A stretch of 64,000 bases of DNA from Mucor racemosus (lineage: Eukaryota > Mucoromycota > Mucoromycetes > Mucorales > Mucoraceae). Location: contig JAPEHQ010000002.1 in the NCBI GenBank assembly GCA_027405735.1, positions 248,001 through 312,000 on the forward strand. The letters run 5' to 3'. Shown in pieces: positions 12,582 to 24,211 of the stretch (within the stretch, counting starts at the first letter, position 1; each line of letters starts with the position of its first letter). The translations under genes and the position numbers were made by a program. The notes beneath the pieces are model-generated. The model saw only the letters and a program-made list of their open reading frames with translations, was not told the DNA's origin and did not search any database.

Positions 12582-13107
12582 ATGATATTCTAAAGTATGC
12601 TTAGTAACATGCAGACAATATCCTAGATTTATTACAGCTATGCAACATTTTCAAACTCCGCTATTTGCACTAATGTGATATAATTTAATAAACCATAATT
12701 TTTTCTTAAATATGTTTGGGTGTATATGCAAATAAACAAATAAATTAAATGAGGATCAGTGTTTATTAATTGAGTAATATGCTTTGATCTAATCTGGCTG
12801 CGCTAAAACAAAAAACACCAGCTTATGGCAACTTGATAAGCTATTTTAATGGAGGTTAATAGCTAAAATAGCAGAGTAAAATAAGGGAAACCCTTTTTTA
12901 AACAAAACGAGGTATTATGGTTGTGTAAAAATAGCTATCCTTTATATTTGTGTGTATGATAAACGTTTACTAATACGTTTAGTACAAGCATCATGTGGCT
13001 TTCTTCAGCTTGTAATGATATAAGGTTTTAATATACTCTATTACATTTGTGAAACTTGAAAACTAATAAAATGGACACATGTAATTTCTGTAAAACACTC
13101 TGTAAAC
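12582..13107. other. Intergenic DNA between the secreted-protein and GRDP-like genes
   Basis: 3' flank of the secreted-protein gene, with AATAAA-like sequence near 12687, and the AT-rich promoter region of the next gene. A short frame starting at ATG 13071 (MDTCNFCKTLCK) is out of frame with the downstream gene and soon stops. Confidence 0.5.
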
Positions 13108-15792
13108 ATGCATTTCTTTCCTGGAAAACATTCTAAAAAGTTCTCCTCTATTATAGAGCTTAATACTCAACGCCCTTTGTTGGGCAATACACTACCCTTA
13201 CCACATATCCAAGATACGGCTGGATATTACCGCAAATTAACTCAATATGGATGCTATTTTTACCTTTCTTTGCTGGCAAGATTTGTAGCTATAACAAAAG
13301 ATATGACTGAGGGAGAGATGAAACTGTATCTAGTGCGTGCTGAATACCGATACATTAAATTTATAGGTTCAATGAAATACAATTATAATACTCCTGCGAT
13401 TGGTAAATAGTAGCAGTTGAATTCATACATTGTGATTAAAATACTAAACTATCGAAAAGATGTTGCTGTATTCATGCAAGCACATAAAACTCATCCTCTC
13501 CAATTTGAAGATGATTGTAAACGAGACTCTTCAGGTTACATGAAAACCCGTACACGTATAGATTTGGAGAAAATAGTAAGAGGCGAAATAATATATAAAT
13601 AAAGCAGGGAGGTTTAGTTGATCAGTAACATGTCTTTTACAGCACGAAGAATCTAAAAGTACGCATGATGCTTCTTGGGCACACAATATGAGATACCAAG
13701 AGCCTTATTGTCTTTCTAAGGAGAATTTAATGGAATCTAGTCAGATAAGCTCTGCGGAAATTACTTGTATAGTTTGCCTTATCAACATAGAAGTCAAATG
13801 GTAATTCATATATTGTATCAAAGTGCCACAATTTAATTTGAAATTTATTATTGCATTTACAGGCAAGACTTTACCGAATGGAGAACTGATCACACAGTGG
13901 CGCTGCAGTGTCATCGTTGTAATGCTATTTTTACAATGACTCATGTGGGAAAAGCTAATTTATTGATTGATTTAAGAAACTCGATGGAACACAGATACCC
14001 CGAAGATATTAGCACAATAATTGGAAAACAACATGTGAAAGTTATTAAATATATTAGATCTATAGACGATATTCAGGCTTTACCTTTTAATTCAGGCTTA
14101 GATGCTTTGAAAGAATACTTGTACAACAACCAAAGAGAGGCAGGATTGGATGATGATGGTTCTATTGAAGGTAATTGATTTAAATATTGTTATATTAATT
14201 TACTAACAGATATGCGTAGAATTCATTGAAGTTGCTAAAAAGACATACTTTTGTACACCATACATTCAAAGCTCCATTGATTTACTTACAACGGTTACCG
14301 AGCAGTACGAATTCATGTACAAAATGACTCAAACACAGAAATGGAGGGCTCTAGACTATAACAAAATGATTCTTCATTACGGACATTACCTGGAATTAAG
14401 CCATGTTACATCTGAAAACTCCAACATAGTGCTTATTCCAGATTATAAAGCAGGTAACTTTGTAAAAAAGCTTAGTTTTTATTAGAGTGTTCATTGCTCT
14501 CTGTAGATATTGCCAGACATGTTCACTTGGCCGAGGCAGGATTTGAACAGCACCTCACATCATCTTTGCTGAGAAATGTATTAGATCATAATAGCATAAT
14601 TCCTCAAGGTCAAGAGCGAAAATATGCTGATATCACTAAAGGCGAATGGAACCTGTTAAGAGCACAACGCATGCAAAATAAGGTTACCTATTCTCTCAGT
14701 AAAACATTCGAAAATCTTATCAAAGGAAAAAAAATTGCAGATCCATCAATGTGTACGTCAGATACATTTATTATCACTGATTCAGGTATCGTATTTTGCA
14801 AGCCAAATAATTGAGCCAAATGAATACGTACATGACAATGTCTATATAGTACAAGGATACGATAAATATGATGTCAATGAAGCAAGCTATTACAAGAAAG
14901 GTAATGCATCTTTGACAAGGTTGTATACAACGTACGAAATTAACATTTACAATAGATGGCTTCAAGGATTTTGATAATTTAAAATTTATAATGAATTATA
15001 TAACACAAAGAACAGTGCATTTGAAATGTGCAGGTAAGTTATAAGCATCTCAATTTTACCATATTTGAATCTTTAGCTTATATACGTAATTTTGAAGCAT
15101 TTGAATGGTCGGCATCAAATTGTAATAAAGGTGAGATGTCATATATTGTTAGCTTATTGAGGATATAATACCTAACATTATTATTCAACAGTATTGCAAA
15201 CAAGTAAGTTTCCGCTCATCTAAATAATAATATAAGCCTTGATCTAATCATGAATTCCAAAGGCGGTGAAGTACCAAAACTAAAAAAGGGAAAGACTCTC
15301 AAACTCTCATACTACCCTTTCACAGCAGAAGATTCAAAATTCAATTGGCGTGATGCAAATAAAGCATGGAGTAAAGCTTTTAAAGATGTAAAAAACTACA
15401 CAAAAATCAAAGAGAGGTTGTTTGAAAATAAGAATACCATCGGCTCAATGTTAGTAAACTTCGAAATCACTTTTAACGCTGAAATTGCATCCAAGAAGCG
15501 AGAAATGGAAGCACGTTATGCAAAATTAGAAGAAGAGCGCAGAAGAATACGAATTTTACAGAATCGATGCAATGGTGGTGGAGGTTCCAATGGCAGGAAT
15601 GGCTCTGGTGGAGGTTCCAGTGGCAGGAGTGTATCTGGTGGAGGATACGGTGGAGAATATTATTACAGTGGAGGATATGATGGAGGATATAGTGGAGGAT
15701 GCAGTAGTAGCGGTGGAGATGGAGGGAGCGGGGGTGGAGATGGAGGAGGTGGGGGTGGGTGTGGGGGTGGAGGTGGAGGTGGAGGAGACTGA
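13108..15792 (+). CDS. Glycine-rich domain-containing protein-like (DUF1399/GRDP family)
   Basis: Eleven-exon model: 13108-13402, 13460-13575, 13643-13800, 13863-14170, 14220-14453, 14507-14785, 14850-14900, 14956-15033, 15077-15130, 15192-15203, 15263-15792; 704 aa. Support for DUF1399: PAIDVAVFMQAHKTHP...FEDDC mirrors the family's P-x-DVA-xxW-H-x-H-xxxP-xxY-x-DC signature. It is followed by two CxxC pairs (CIVC and CHRC) and a region ending DHNSIIPQ. The C-terminus is a Gly tail of more than 60 residues typical of GRDPs. Plant GRDPs are linked to stress and development; fungal function is unknown. Oddities: Trp and one His of the WHxH motif are replaced, exon 10 is only 12 nt, and intron 4 must use a distal acceptor to avoid a stop. 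If intron 10 is retained the protein would stop at 15222-15224. No upstream exon could be joined in frame. Confidence 0.65.
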
Positions 15793-17515
15793 GGTGGAGC
15801 TGGAGGATGGTATAGTCTCCAAAGAAAAACCAAACAATGAAAGCCAAACATTCTACGCTATTGGAACCGTCAGATCTTATCACCTAATTTTATCTACTCA
15901 AACAAATAACTATCCTACGCTATATTATATGTTTTATTTATTTGTAAACTTTTAAAATAAATATGCATGCATTAAAGAAAGTTTGTATTGTTTTTGTTTC
16001 CAAAATTGTTATACCGTTTCAAATAAAAGCATTTAAAAACTAAAAAATTGATGATTCAATCATTTTACCTTTTCTATTATGATTCAAATCATCAAATAAA
16101 CAAATGATCTTCCCAGCATAAATATGATAAAGAACCTTATCTATCAAGGAGCATGGCTTAGAAAGTTCCTAATTGAGCAATTGACCCTTCCATTTTATAT
16201 GTTTATTGTAGGATAATATAAAGAAGTATAAATGTTGTAATGATTCAAATTAATACAGGTAACGTTTTTCTTGGTGATCAGTAAGATGTGTAGCTAATGC
16301 AATAGAATGATGTAAAACATTATTTAATTGACTATGCAACTGATTTGATAAAATACATAGTATACATAATCATGAAAAGGAAGAACCTGTTAGTTGAAAT
16401 GATAAACTCAATATATTATGCAGTATTATATTTATTTTCAACCGATGCTCCTCCTCAATGTATCATAATTGAGAAGGGCGTTGATTAGATACATCTGAAA
16501 TGCAAGTTCATTTGCGTTCTCTTCTTAAGTTTTAAGCTTTGATTGTTTTTTGAAACTAATAGCTGTTTTGAGCGTTAACAGGTGAGGTGCCTTGCCGTGA
16601 CATGCAAGGTGAGAGATTATTTCCTTGTGATGAAAGATAGAAAAGAGAATAGTATCTACATAAACATGTTTAATATTCAAGTAGTTCACATGACGGAGCG
16701 CATATAGGTTACAAGCAGCAAAATTAGAGATACTCACAGCGAATCGATACTAGTTAGTTTCATTCCAGTAACTTAATTTTCGAGAAGTCGGAATAACACC
16801 ACATTATATTAACAAAAAAAATATTATTTGCTTTTATCTTTGTGTACAACTAAGGATAAAGTAATACCTCAAAGCATCGCTGTGGATGAAAAGATCTCAA
16901 TGGAAACCGAATACATACACCTTCTTTGAAGGCTGATGCTTCTACCAATCATCCTACGGATTTTTAAACTGTTTAATGATTGAGTGCCTGTTTGTTTACC
17001 TAATAATGTTACTATAAATGAAACACTGTGAAGAGATTAAAAATGACTAAAAAAAGAAATCTAAAGAAAAAAATATATACTGTTAGCCATTATTCAATTT
17101 CAAAGTGTTGGGATGAGGGTTTAGCGACAGGAATCGAGTATTTATAACACCACTTCGCGAATGAGATTGAGAACGCAGAGGCAGTAGGCACAAATTATTC
17201 AACGCTTGGCTAGCTGGGTGTTTGAAAATATTTAAAGGGTGTGCACAATTAAAGATAAATGCTAATTTTCAAAATATTTCAAACGCATGTATTTGGATCT
17301 GCAAATTGATTTTGCATGAATACATCGTTTTAGCTCGCAGGACGCCTTCTGAATTAACATTGTTATTTTCTTGGGTAACATTACTTGTAAAAAAAATTGA
17401 ACAGTAGACGTCGAAAACATGAATACTTTATATCATGTATGATTGCATAATAAATGATATCATGCTGGCCCATACATATTAGACAACAAAGATTAACAAT
17501 TCAATCAGAAATATA
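15793..17515. other. Intergenic DNA, no gene seen
   Basis: 3' flank of the GRDP-like gene, with AATAAA-type motifs near 15956 and 16022, then AT-rich sequence with no supported coding potential. Confidence 0.5.
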
Positions 17516-18785
17516 TTTGCAAAAATCGTTATCCTCAAAAGTTGAATTTCACAGTCGCTAATCTCCAAACTCGGAGCGTGCACTTTTTTCTACAACTAAA
17601 CTCATAATAAACATTTTTTAAGATATACCCTAGACGCTACTAAATAGAAATAAATTGATCGCATTATGTTACCTATTCCTAAATTTATTTTATATCTCAC
17701 AAAAGACTCAGAAACGCGTAAAATTCATTGCTTTTTCCTTGAAAACTGGATCTCATTTTTCATCCCTGCTCTACTTTTTTTTCCACTAAATAATGCCAAA
17801 AAAAAATTATATGCTAATGTACCTGAGATGCTCACCTGTAATCGAAAAACAAGTATCCAGAAATATCCTACTTTTTACAGTTGGTATTAATTTTTCAGTG
17901 CTAAGGTTTCAGATTTTTTACGCGTATTTCACTGCTAATGGATTGAAAACTTTGAGGCTTCATATCTCTAGAAACAATTAAGCTATACTAACACTCTCAA
18001 ATAATAAAACTTACTTGTTTTAAAGTGCTCTATAACATATTTTAATATAAAAAAATTCTGAGTACCTTTATTTTTTTTCATTTTTTTTGACATTTCTATA
18101 GTAGGTTTTAAAATATTGGCTAAATTGAGCAACATTTTTTTTTACATTCATGTCATTAAGCTCGTTAAGCTCTCTCGGACCCAATTTAGAGCTTTTCAAA
18201 ATATTAATTTTTGGTGGAGATATCCTAAAAAATGTGTACAAAAAGGTACCTCCGTTTCTAGCTTCCATTTTTCCCTTATATACCCTCATCCCAAATTCTG
18301 AATCTGAAAAATTTTTTGACAAAAATCTTGGTTTCTCTACGAAAAATGCAGCTAGAAGATTGTGCAATAGCTTGATCGATAGATAATGCTTTTCCGCATT
18401 ATCGTAGTTAGTTATATTTTAAATATGCTTATAAAAAGTGATGTGTATCTTCAAAAAACCTCCAAAATTTCAATTGCATTTTACGCAAAATTTAATGTGA
18501 AATGTTTGTCTGAATTTTATTTAGATGGATGCATAATTCAAAACTGTACAAAAGCTATTTAGTATACTAGATCGACTTACTTTGCAGTTCATGATCAATT
18601 AAGCGATTTTGTTTTTTTCATCATTTTTCGTCCATTTTTTAAAAATAAATTTTGGAACCCAGTTATGATAAGCTGTAAGCTATGATATCGACTATTATTT
18701 TGATTATCTCGATGAAAAATCAATATTTTTGGCTGAAACAAAAAATACAGAGTAGCAATCAATTAGATCTATATTGTGAATACAA
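17516..18785 (-). repeat. R1 interspersed repeat, copy c
   Basis: Reverse-complement copy of the unit at 4680-5840, extended at its left end by sequence shared with copy a (for example the segment 17600-17660). From 17672 onward it is nearly identical to copy d at 26783. Open frames of 74 and 99 codons inside the repeat are identical or nearly so in copy d, which reflects recent duplication rather than demonstrated coding function. Confidence 0.85.
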
Positions 18786-19390
18786 AAAGTGAATATATCA
18801 ATTTTGGTGCGTAATTTTTAAATCAATTTTAAGGCCAATGTTGGGCCGGTGAACTTGTGTTCTGGCATTAATTCTTTTATTTCCGGACATATATCAGTGG
18901 TCCATGGAAGGAAGGTACATTTTCTTTGAATGTTTGATGTAATTCGACTCAATATTAGGCAAAAAAATAATTCGAATCACATTTGAAAACCATTTGAAAC
19001 TACCTACAACTTGTTTTTTTACAGCCGCAAAAAAACGAACAACAGTAACCCTTTTTTCCCGCTAATTTCAAACCTAATAACGTCCAACTTTACATGAGAG
19101 TACGGCACATCTTTGGCGTAATGATATTAAAGAGCGGCTTCCGCAACGTACTATGTGTTGAGAAAATCATCGCCAAAATGCACCTATAGCTTACTAAGCG
19201 TTTTTATTGAAAGCAATTAAAAATACGATTTCTATGAATACTAATCCAAGTATGTTTCCACTCTACATAGATCATGGATATATGTATAAGTAGGTACTAA
19301 AAGTATTTTAAATATGTATCAGTGTCCATAGGGCATTGTGCATTCAGTAAGTTTAAACAACAAGCAGGCTCCCCGCTATTTATAATTTAC
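18786..19390. repeat. R3 repeat, copy adjoining R1c
   Basis: Shared with 27898-28495. It is near-identical up to about 19125, then clearly diverged (TATTAAAGAGC versus TATTGAAGAGC, then many changes) up to the GTGCATTC block near 19337. This segment is absent beside the + copy at 4680, so it is a separate unit that travels with R1 in copies c and d only. Confidence 0.75.
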
Positions 19391-19399
19391 ACTTACTGA

Positions 19400-20030
19400 A
19401 GGTCAATAAACACACCAATTCTTGCCGAATATGAATCCAAAGACGAGTTTTCGTTGCAATGATAGATTCATGGTATATCTACGGTGTTTCCATATGATTG
19501 TAAAGTTTCAGCCTCCCCGAGTTGCTGTAAAAATAGAGGAAACAAAAATGCATACTTTTTCAACTATTTTTTATGAATTGTTTATTTCACTAGCTAACAG
19601 CTATTTTGAAGGAGTTTATTTTGGCTCAGCCTTTAAAAAATCTAAAGCAACTGAAAAATTGCTTGGAACTAATGAATATTGACCCAAATGGGCCAAAAAT
19701 TTCAAAATATATACTACAACTGAAATAGTATCCAGAATTAAAATTTTAGCAACCTATTGATTTTCTGGTTAAATTGTAGGGATTAGCGTTGCTGTCGAGC
19801 CAGGTTTTGCCAGCAAAATTTATTAGTACAAGCTCAGCTCGACAGCATCGCTAGTAAAAATCAAACGCCTACTTTTAGCAGACCATTTCAAATTAGAAAT
19901 AGCGTTAAATCAGCCAAAACCAGTATATATTGCAGTGACGACTACCAAAGATAATTTGTAAATGCCTTTTTCATGCATAATCAAAGCTGTAGTGAAATGT
20001 GTTCTATTTTGCAAAAAAAAAAAATGGGTT
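19400..20030 (+). repeat. R2 repeat, copy with inserted palindromic unit
   Basis: Aligns with the reverse complement of 36115-36640. Shared blocks include TTCACTAGCTAACAGC near 19588, the AATATATACTAC segment near 19705, and TTAGAAATAGCGTTAAATC near 19892. An 86-codon frame at 19422-19682 lies within it but is broken in the other copy. Relative to that copy it carries an extra block at about 19781-19855, the palindromic unit. Confidence 0.7.
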
Positions 20031-20110
20031 TGAACAACTGAAAGTCGGGATGTTGTCGAGCCGAGCTTGTACTAATAAATTTGCCTGGCAAAACCTGGCT
20101 CGACAGCAAC
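19785..20110. repeat. Inverted pair of about 62-bp palindromic units
   Basis: The unit at 19785-19852 (core GCTGTCGAGCC ... GCTCGACAGC) and the unit at 20049-20110 are reverse complements with only a few differences, separated by about 197 bp. Each arm is itself bounded by an inverted CTGTCGAGC/GCTCGACAG pair. The whole could fold as a long hairpin, or could be two insertions of a small foldback MITE. Its GC-rich ends contrast with the AT-rich surroundings. Confidence 0.75.
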
Positions 20111-22379
20111 TTTAACTGAAAGCAAATAAATACCAGAAAATCGTAATCGTTGTTGCTTAAATCTGATGCTTTATCCTTTATATGTTTAGCAATTAATGGG
20201 AAAATAAATAATTGACAGCTTTATTTATTGGATACGTTTTGAATTTGCAAAAAATATAAACCTCTGATGAAGTTATTGATACATAAAAGATTTTAGGCTA
20301 GATGACTAGCCTATAACGCACCTCAGCAACACAGAAAATATATATTTATAATACATTCCAAAAGCAATTTTCTATACACGTAATATAAGATAAAAGTGTA
20401 TGGCATATTCATTTACTCGACATTGGATGAAATAAGCACCTTGAAATAAAACAAGTTAACCAATTCTTAAATAAGAATAGAACGTAGTATCTGCTCTATA
20501 GAACATTTGAAAGCCATGTAAAGTGTAAAGGGGTTTATTTAAAGATAAATTTCAGATTTCGCCCAAAGTTGAGGTTGGTTGAATGCGTTTTCAAATCAAT
20601 TTGATAGTAGTTGATGCTTCAAATTTTCTATATAGGTTGGTCCTAATTATATTTAGCCCTATCATAAAAAGTTACACGATCACTGGTTTTGCTATACTGA
20701 ATGTTCAAATGTTTGATACTTAGGTTTAGGTTTAGATTCGGCGCTATATACAGTAGTAGTTGGTGTGAGCAAATAGTAATTAATGTCTTGAGAAACCTCG
20801 TTTATATGTTTATATAATAGGATATTCTGATGTAACCATGTTTAGAAACCTCAGTACGTTTTTAGTTTTCATTTATATACGTTCCTTTATGTATGATCCT
20901 TCTTGCTGTAGCTTGTAATTTTGATGTAGTATAACAGAGGCCATCAAATGTGCCTTTCTCAAACCGTACAAAACCAAAATTAACTATTCATACAAACATT
21001 GTACACTAGATTGAAGCGTACAATATATCCAAATTGCTTGCTGAATAATAATCTGGAGTATTTTAAGTCTATATTTATTATATCAAAAATAATCGTTCTC
21101 TAATTTTTAAAAACATGTTGCTGTTGAATGTTTCTGCTTACAATAAATCATCGATATATTGTTTTTCCTCGCTTCAGATCTCAAAAAGACTAATTCTGTT
21201 TGCATAGAAGAAGTTTAGATAATTTATTTGAAAGCATGTTCAATGATAAAAAAAGTAGAAGCTTCTTGGAGCACTTCTTTCAGCATCTCAAATATATGCT
21301 GATAGTTTTATTTTGCAGTTGTGTTATGGAAATGTGTCCTATGCTAATTTGAATTCCAGATGCCACATAAATGAAGCTCGATCTTATTATTTAATTAAGG
21401 ATTGATTTGTTATATTATATGCTAGGTGATAATGCTTAACATTACAAGAGCAATAATTTACAATGTACGTGAAAACAACAAGTTTTACTCGTTAACATTA
21501 TGTTTGGAGTAATACAATGGCACCTAAAGTCATGATATATTTAAGTTATTTATCTATGAGAGTGTTTTCAGGTTGAACTACTTTAAGTCTAAATAAATAG
21601 AAAAATAAACGAATTATAGAAATGCATGAAAACCCAAATTAGAAGTTATTTTCTAGGAACCGTTCCAAGTTGAAGAAAACCGAGTGTTCCAGGATGTTTG
21701 TGTATGGATAAATACAATAAAAAATACCTCATATAAATCCCTCTTACATTCAACTTTCCGCGTATTTTGTGTATATATATATATATGTGTGTGTGTTAAT
21801 GCCTGGGGTCTTTATAGTAAATAAGAACTATCTAACATGGTTGTTAAAACAAAAGAAAAGTTTAATTTGGCAATGTTTGATGGTATACAGAGTAAACCAC
21901 ATCATTGCTTAAATCCAAGCACACGTGAGAGCCATTCTGAGCATATGGTACATTTTAACCAGTAATGTATACTCTGTTTCTGATCTAGTGTTTATTGCGT
22001 ACTTTGCATTAGATGAACACAACTAACCAAAATGAATCCAAATATTTTTTTAGTGTATCATTTTTGCATTTAGACATGCATACAGAAGATAGGTAATTCA
22101 TAGAACATCTAATTTTATAATTTGTATCATACACACATACATACAAACATTTTATATATTGGAGGTTTTTGTTGATTTCTCATGTCGTGCACATGTAAAC
22201 ATAAACAAAAACGGAGCAACTACCAAAAAAGAAAAATGGATAAAAATCACACTAAAAGTTTTTTTTTTTTTGTACCTGATGATATTTGACATTGCAAATA
22301 ACGTTAAATCCAGTTCATATAAATACGCCATGGTTTTATTAAAAAACTTTTCTTTTTAATTTCCCATAGAGAAGCAAAA
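20111..22379. other. AT-rich intergenic DNA, no gene seen
   Basis: No supported coding sequence or repeat match. There is a short TA/TG dinucleotide tract near 21770-21800 and promoter-like sequence upstream of the hypothetical gene at 22380. Confidence 0.5.
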
Positions 22380-22922
22380 ATGGACCCCTTATTTTCTTAT
22401 ACAAATGTACATACAAACTCTTTGCAATTACTATCTTCATTTATATTCAAAAAATCGTCCTCTGTGGCGTCAATAACTAATCGAAATACAATCAAATCAT
22501 CAAGCATTACTATGGCAACCATTACACCAGCACAAACTACAACACAACTACTTGTATCTAACACCCGACCATGTATATTACCACAACAACAACAACCATC
22601 ACTAAATTTATCTCAATTACTGCAAAATAACTGTTGCATGATTGGGCCTCTTCAGCCAAATATTCCACATGCAATTGAAAAAAAGGATCCACCAGCCGCA
22701 CAACAACCTAAAAGGCCAGCATGGACAGAATCGCATGCTTACCTGAGAGGTTCACGAACTAATGGAGAAACTCTAAGAATTCTTTCAACGGAATTAAACA
22801 TGATCCGTGCTTCTAAAATCACAAGGTCGCTTAGACCAAGGCGTTCTTATTTATCCAAAAGACAAGATGATTTTGTTTGGGGTCGTACTAGCTCTTTACG
22901 GATCAACAGCACAATATTATAA
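22380..22922 (+). CDS. Hypothetical protein, 180 aa
   Basis: Single-exon frame with an ATG in a good context (GCAAAAATGG) and no internal splice signals needed. The N-terminal half is Ser/Thr/Gln-rich and probably disordered (including a QQQQP run). The last 70 residues are more structured: ESHAYLRGSRTNGETLRIL, then basic ITRSLRPRRSYLSKR and DDFVWGRTSSLR. The contrast between a disordered front and a compact basic tail, together with codon use like the neighbouring genes, suggests a real gene. I do not recognise the family. ATG 22512 (MATITPAQ) is an alternative start. It lies just upstream of MsrB on the same strand. Confidence 0.6.
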   Translation: MDPLFSYTNVHTNSLQLLSSFIFKKSSSVASITNRNTIKSSSITMATITPAQTTTQLLVSNTRPCILPQQQQPSLNLSQLLQNNCCMIGPLQPNIPHAIEKKDPPAAQQPKRPAWTESHAYLRGSRTNGETLRILSTELNMIRASKITRSLRPRRSYLSKRQDDFVWGRTSSLRINSTIL

Positions 22923-23118
22923 AAACAAAACAAAAATAAAATGTTTCATTTATTGTACTTTTTTCGCCATTTATCGTTATTGGCTATTGATGCTTTTGAA
23001 ATTGAGGCCTATGACACAATCTGTCCGTCAAGCGAATGAATTATTAAGCTTGTGTAGTACGAGAAATTAGCAAACCATTTCATCTCTTTTCTTTTTCTTT
23101 TTCCTTTTTCTTTGGTTT

Positions 23119-23779
23119 ATGCTTTTACGTTTTGCAAAAAGATTACCAGCAAAAGGATATTTACTGTTAAATACTCGGCGACCTATTATTAAACCCTTGA
23201 TTGTTACAAAACTTATGTCTACTAAAACTGATTCTGAATGGCAAGTCGTTTTGACTCCAGAGCAATTTCGTGTGCTTCGTCAAAAAGGTAAAACTTGTGT
23301 CTTCTTCTTAACATGACAATGGATTACTCATTGTTTGAAATATGTATCATAGGAACGGAAGCGCCCGGAACAGGCGAATATAATAAATTCAACAAAAAGG
23401 GTAATATACTATAACTAGATGTTTGAATTCTCTGCTGATCTTATCTATCATTACATAGGCGTTTATCATTGTGCTGGTTGTGATGCACCTCTTTATGTTT
23501 CGGATACAAAATTTGACAGCAATTGCGGATGGCCCGCTTGTGAGTATAATTTTATAATAAGATAATTTATATATAGTACTAATTGATATCTTAGTTTTTG
23601 ACAGTATTCCAGGTGCACTTGTTCGCCATGAAGATAATACTCATGGTATGCAAAGAATCGAAATTTGTTGCGCTAAATGTGGTGGACATCTCGGACATGT
23701 ATTTAAAGGAGAACATTTCCCTACACCTACTGATGAAAGACATTGCGTTAACAGTATTAGCCTTAAGTTTAAAGAATAA
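23119..23779 (+). CDS. msrB: Peptide-methionine (R)-S-oxide reductase, MsrB
   Basis: Four exons, 23119-23287, 23353-23400, 23459-23539 and 23595-23779; 160 aa with all junctions in frame. Family landmarks in order: [11 protein letters not shown], zinc-binding CAGC, the GWPAF segment spanning the last splice, [13 protein letters not shown], a second zinc pair CAKC with GGHLGHVF, and [11 protein letters not shown], in which Cys150 is the expected catalytic Cys. MsrB reduces methionine-R-sulfoxide in oxidised proteins using thioredoxin. The first about 33 residues are basic and hydroxylated with no acidic residue ([10 protein letters not shown]), consistent with a mitochondrial presequence. A second ATG at residue 33 (MSTKTDSEW) could give a cytosolic form. 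Confidence 0.95.
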
Positions 23780-24211
23780 ATATTCTGCTTGCATCAGTTG
23801 ATAAAGATCAGGTTTTCTGACATTTTTGCTATTTCCGTAATCAATATCATTGGTGATTTCTCGTTTGTTGTTTGTATTGTATGCATAGAAATAAAAAGTA
23901 TGATCTTATACTTACCTTGTGAGTTTCATATTCAAGAAATCGAGAAGAAGAAAAACGTCATTTGTGATGACCTTTTTATTTGTATATCAAAATGGAAGAA
24001 AAGAAAAAACTTATCTATTATGGATGCACAGATGTTTATATTTCATGCGAGATCATTTCAAAATGCAATTTCCCAAATCAAGCAATCCTTCATTAGAGAT
24101 CCGCATCTTTTGACTCATCTATGGGGACTGTCCATATCTTATCTATCTACATCGCCATAAAAAGAAACTAGGGCAACATCTTTTCTTCCTCTCCCCCTCA
24201 CCTATATCACT
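23780..24211. other. Intergenic DNA between MsrB and SPX-SerB
   Basis: Probable MsrB 3' end and SPX-SerB promoter. The CT-rich tract just before the ATG (24181-24200) is typical of fungal promoters. A 123-codon frame at 23789-24160 lacks an ATG and any recognisable feature. Confidence 0.5.

Noticed and set aside
13071..13136. Upstream mini-frame MDTCNFCKTLCK with a CxxC motif as a first exon
   Set aside because: Out of frame with the main gene; the one plausible splice to 13158 creates an immediate stop.
15473..15883. Minus-strand Pro/His/Ser/Thr-rich frames
   Set aside because: They are antisense shadows of the Gly-rich tail of the GRDP-like gene.
23789..24160. 123-codon frame between MsrB and SPX-SerB
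   Set aside because: No ATG start and no recognisable motif; it occupies the expected 3'UTR/promoter space.
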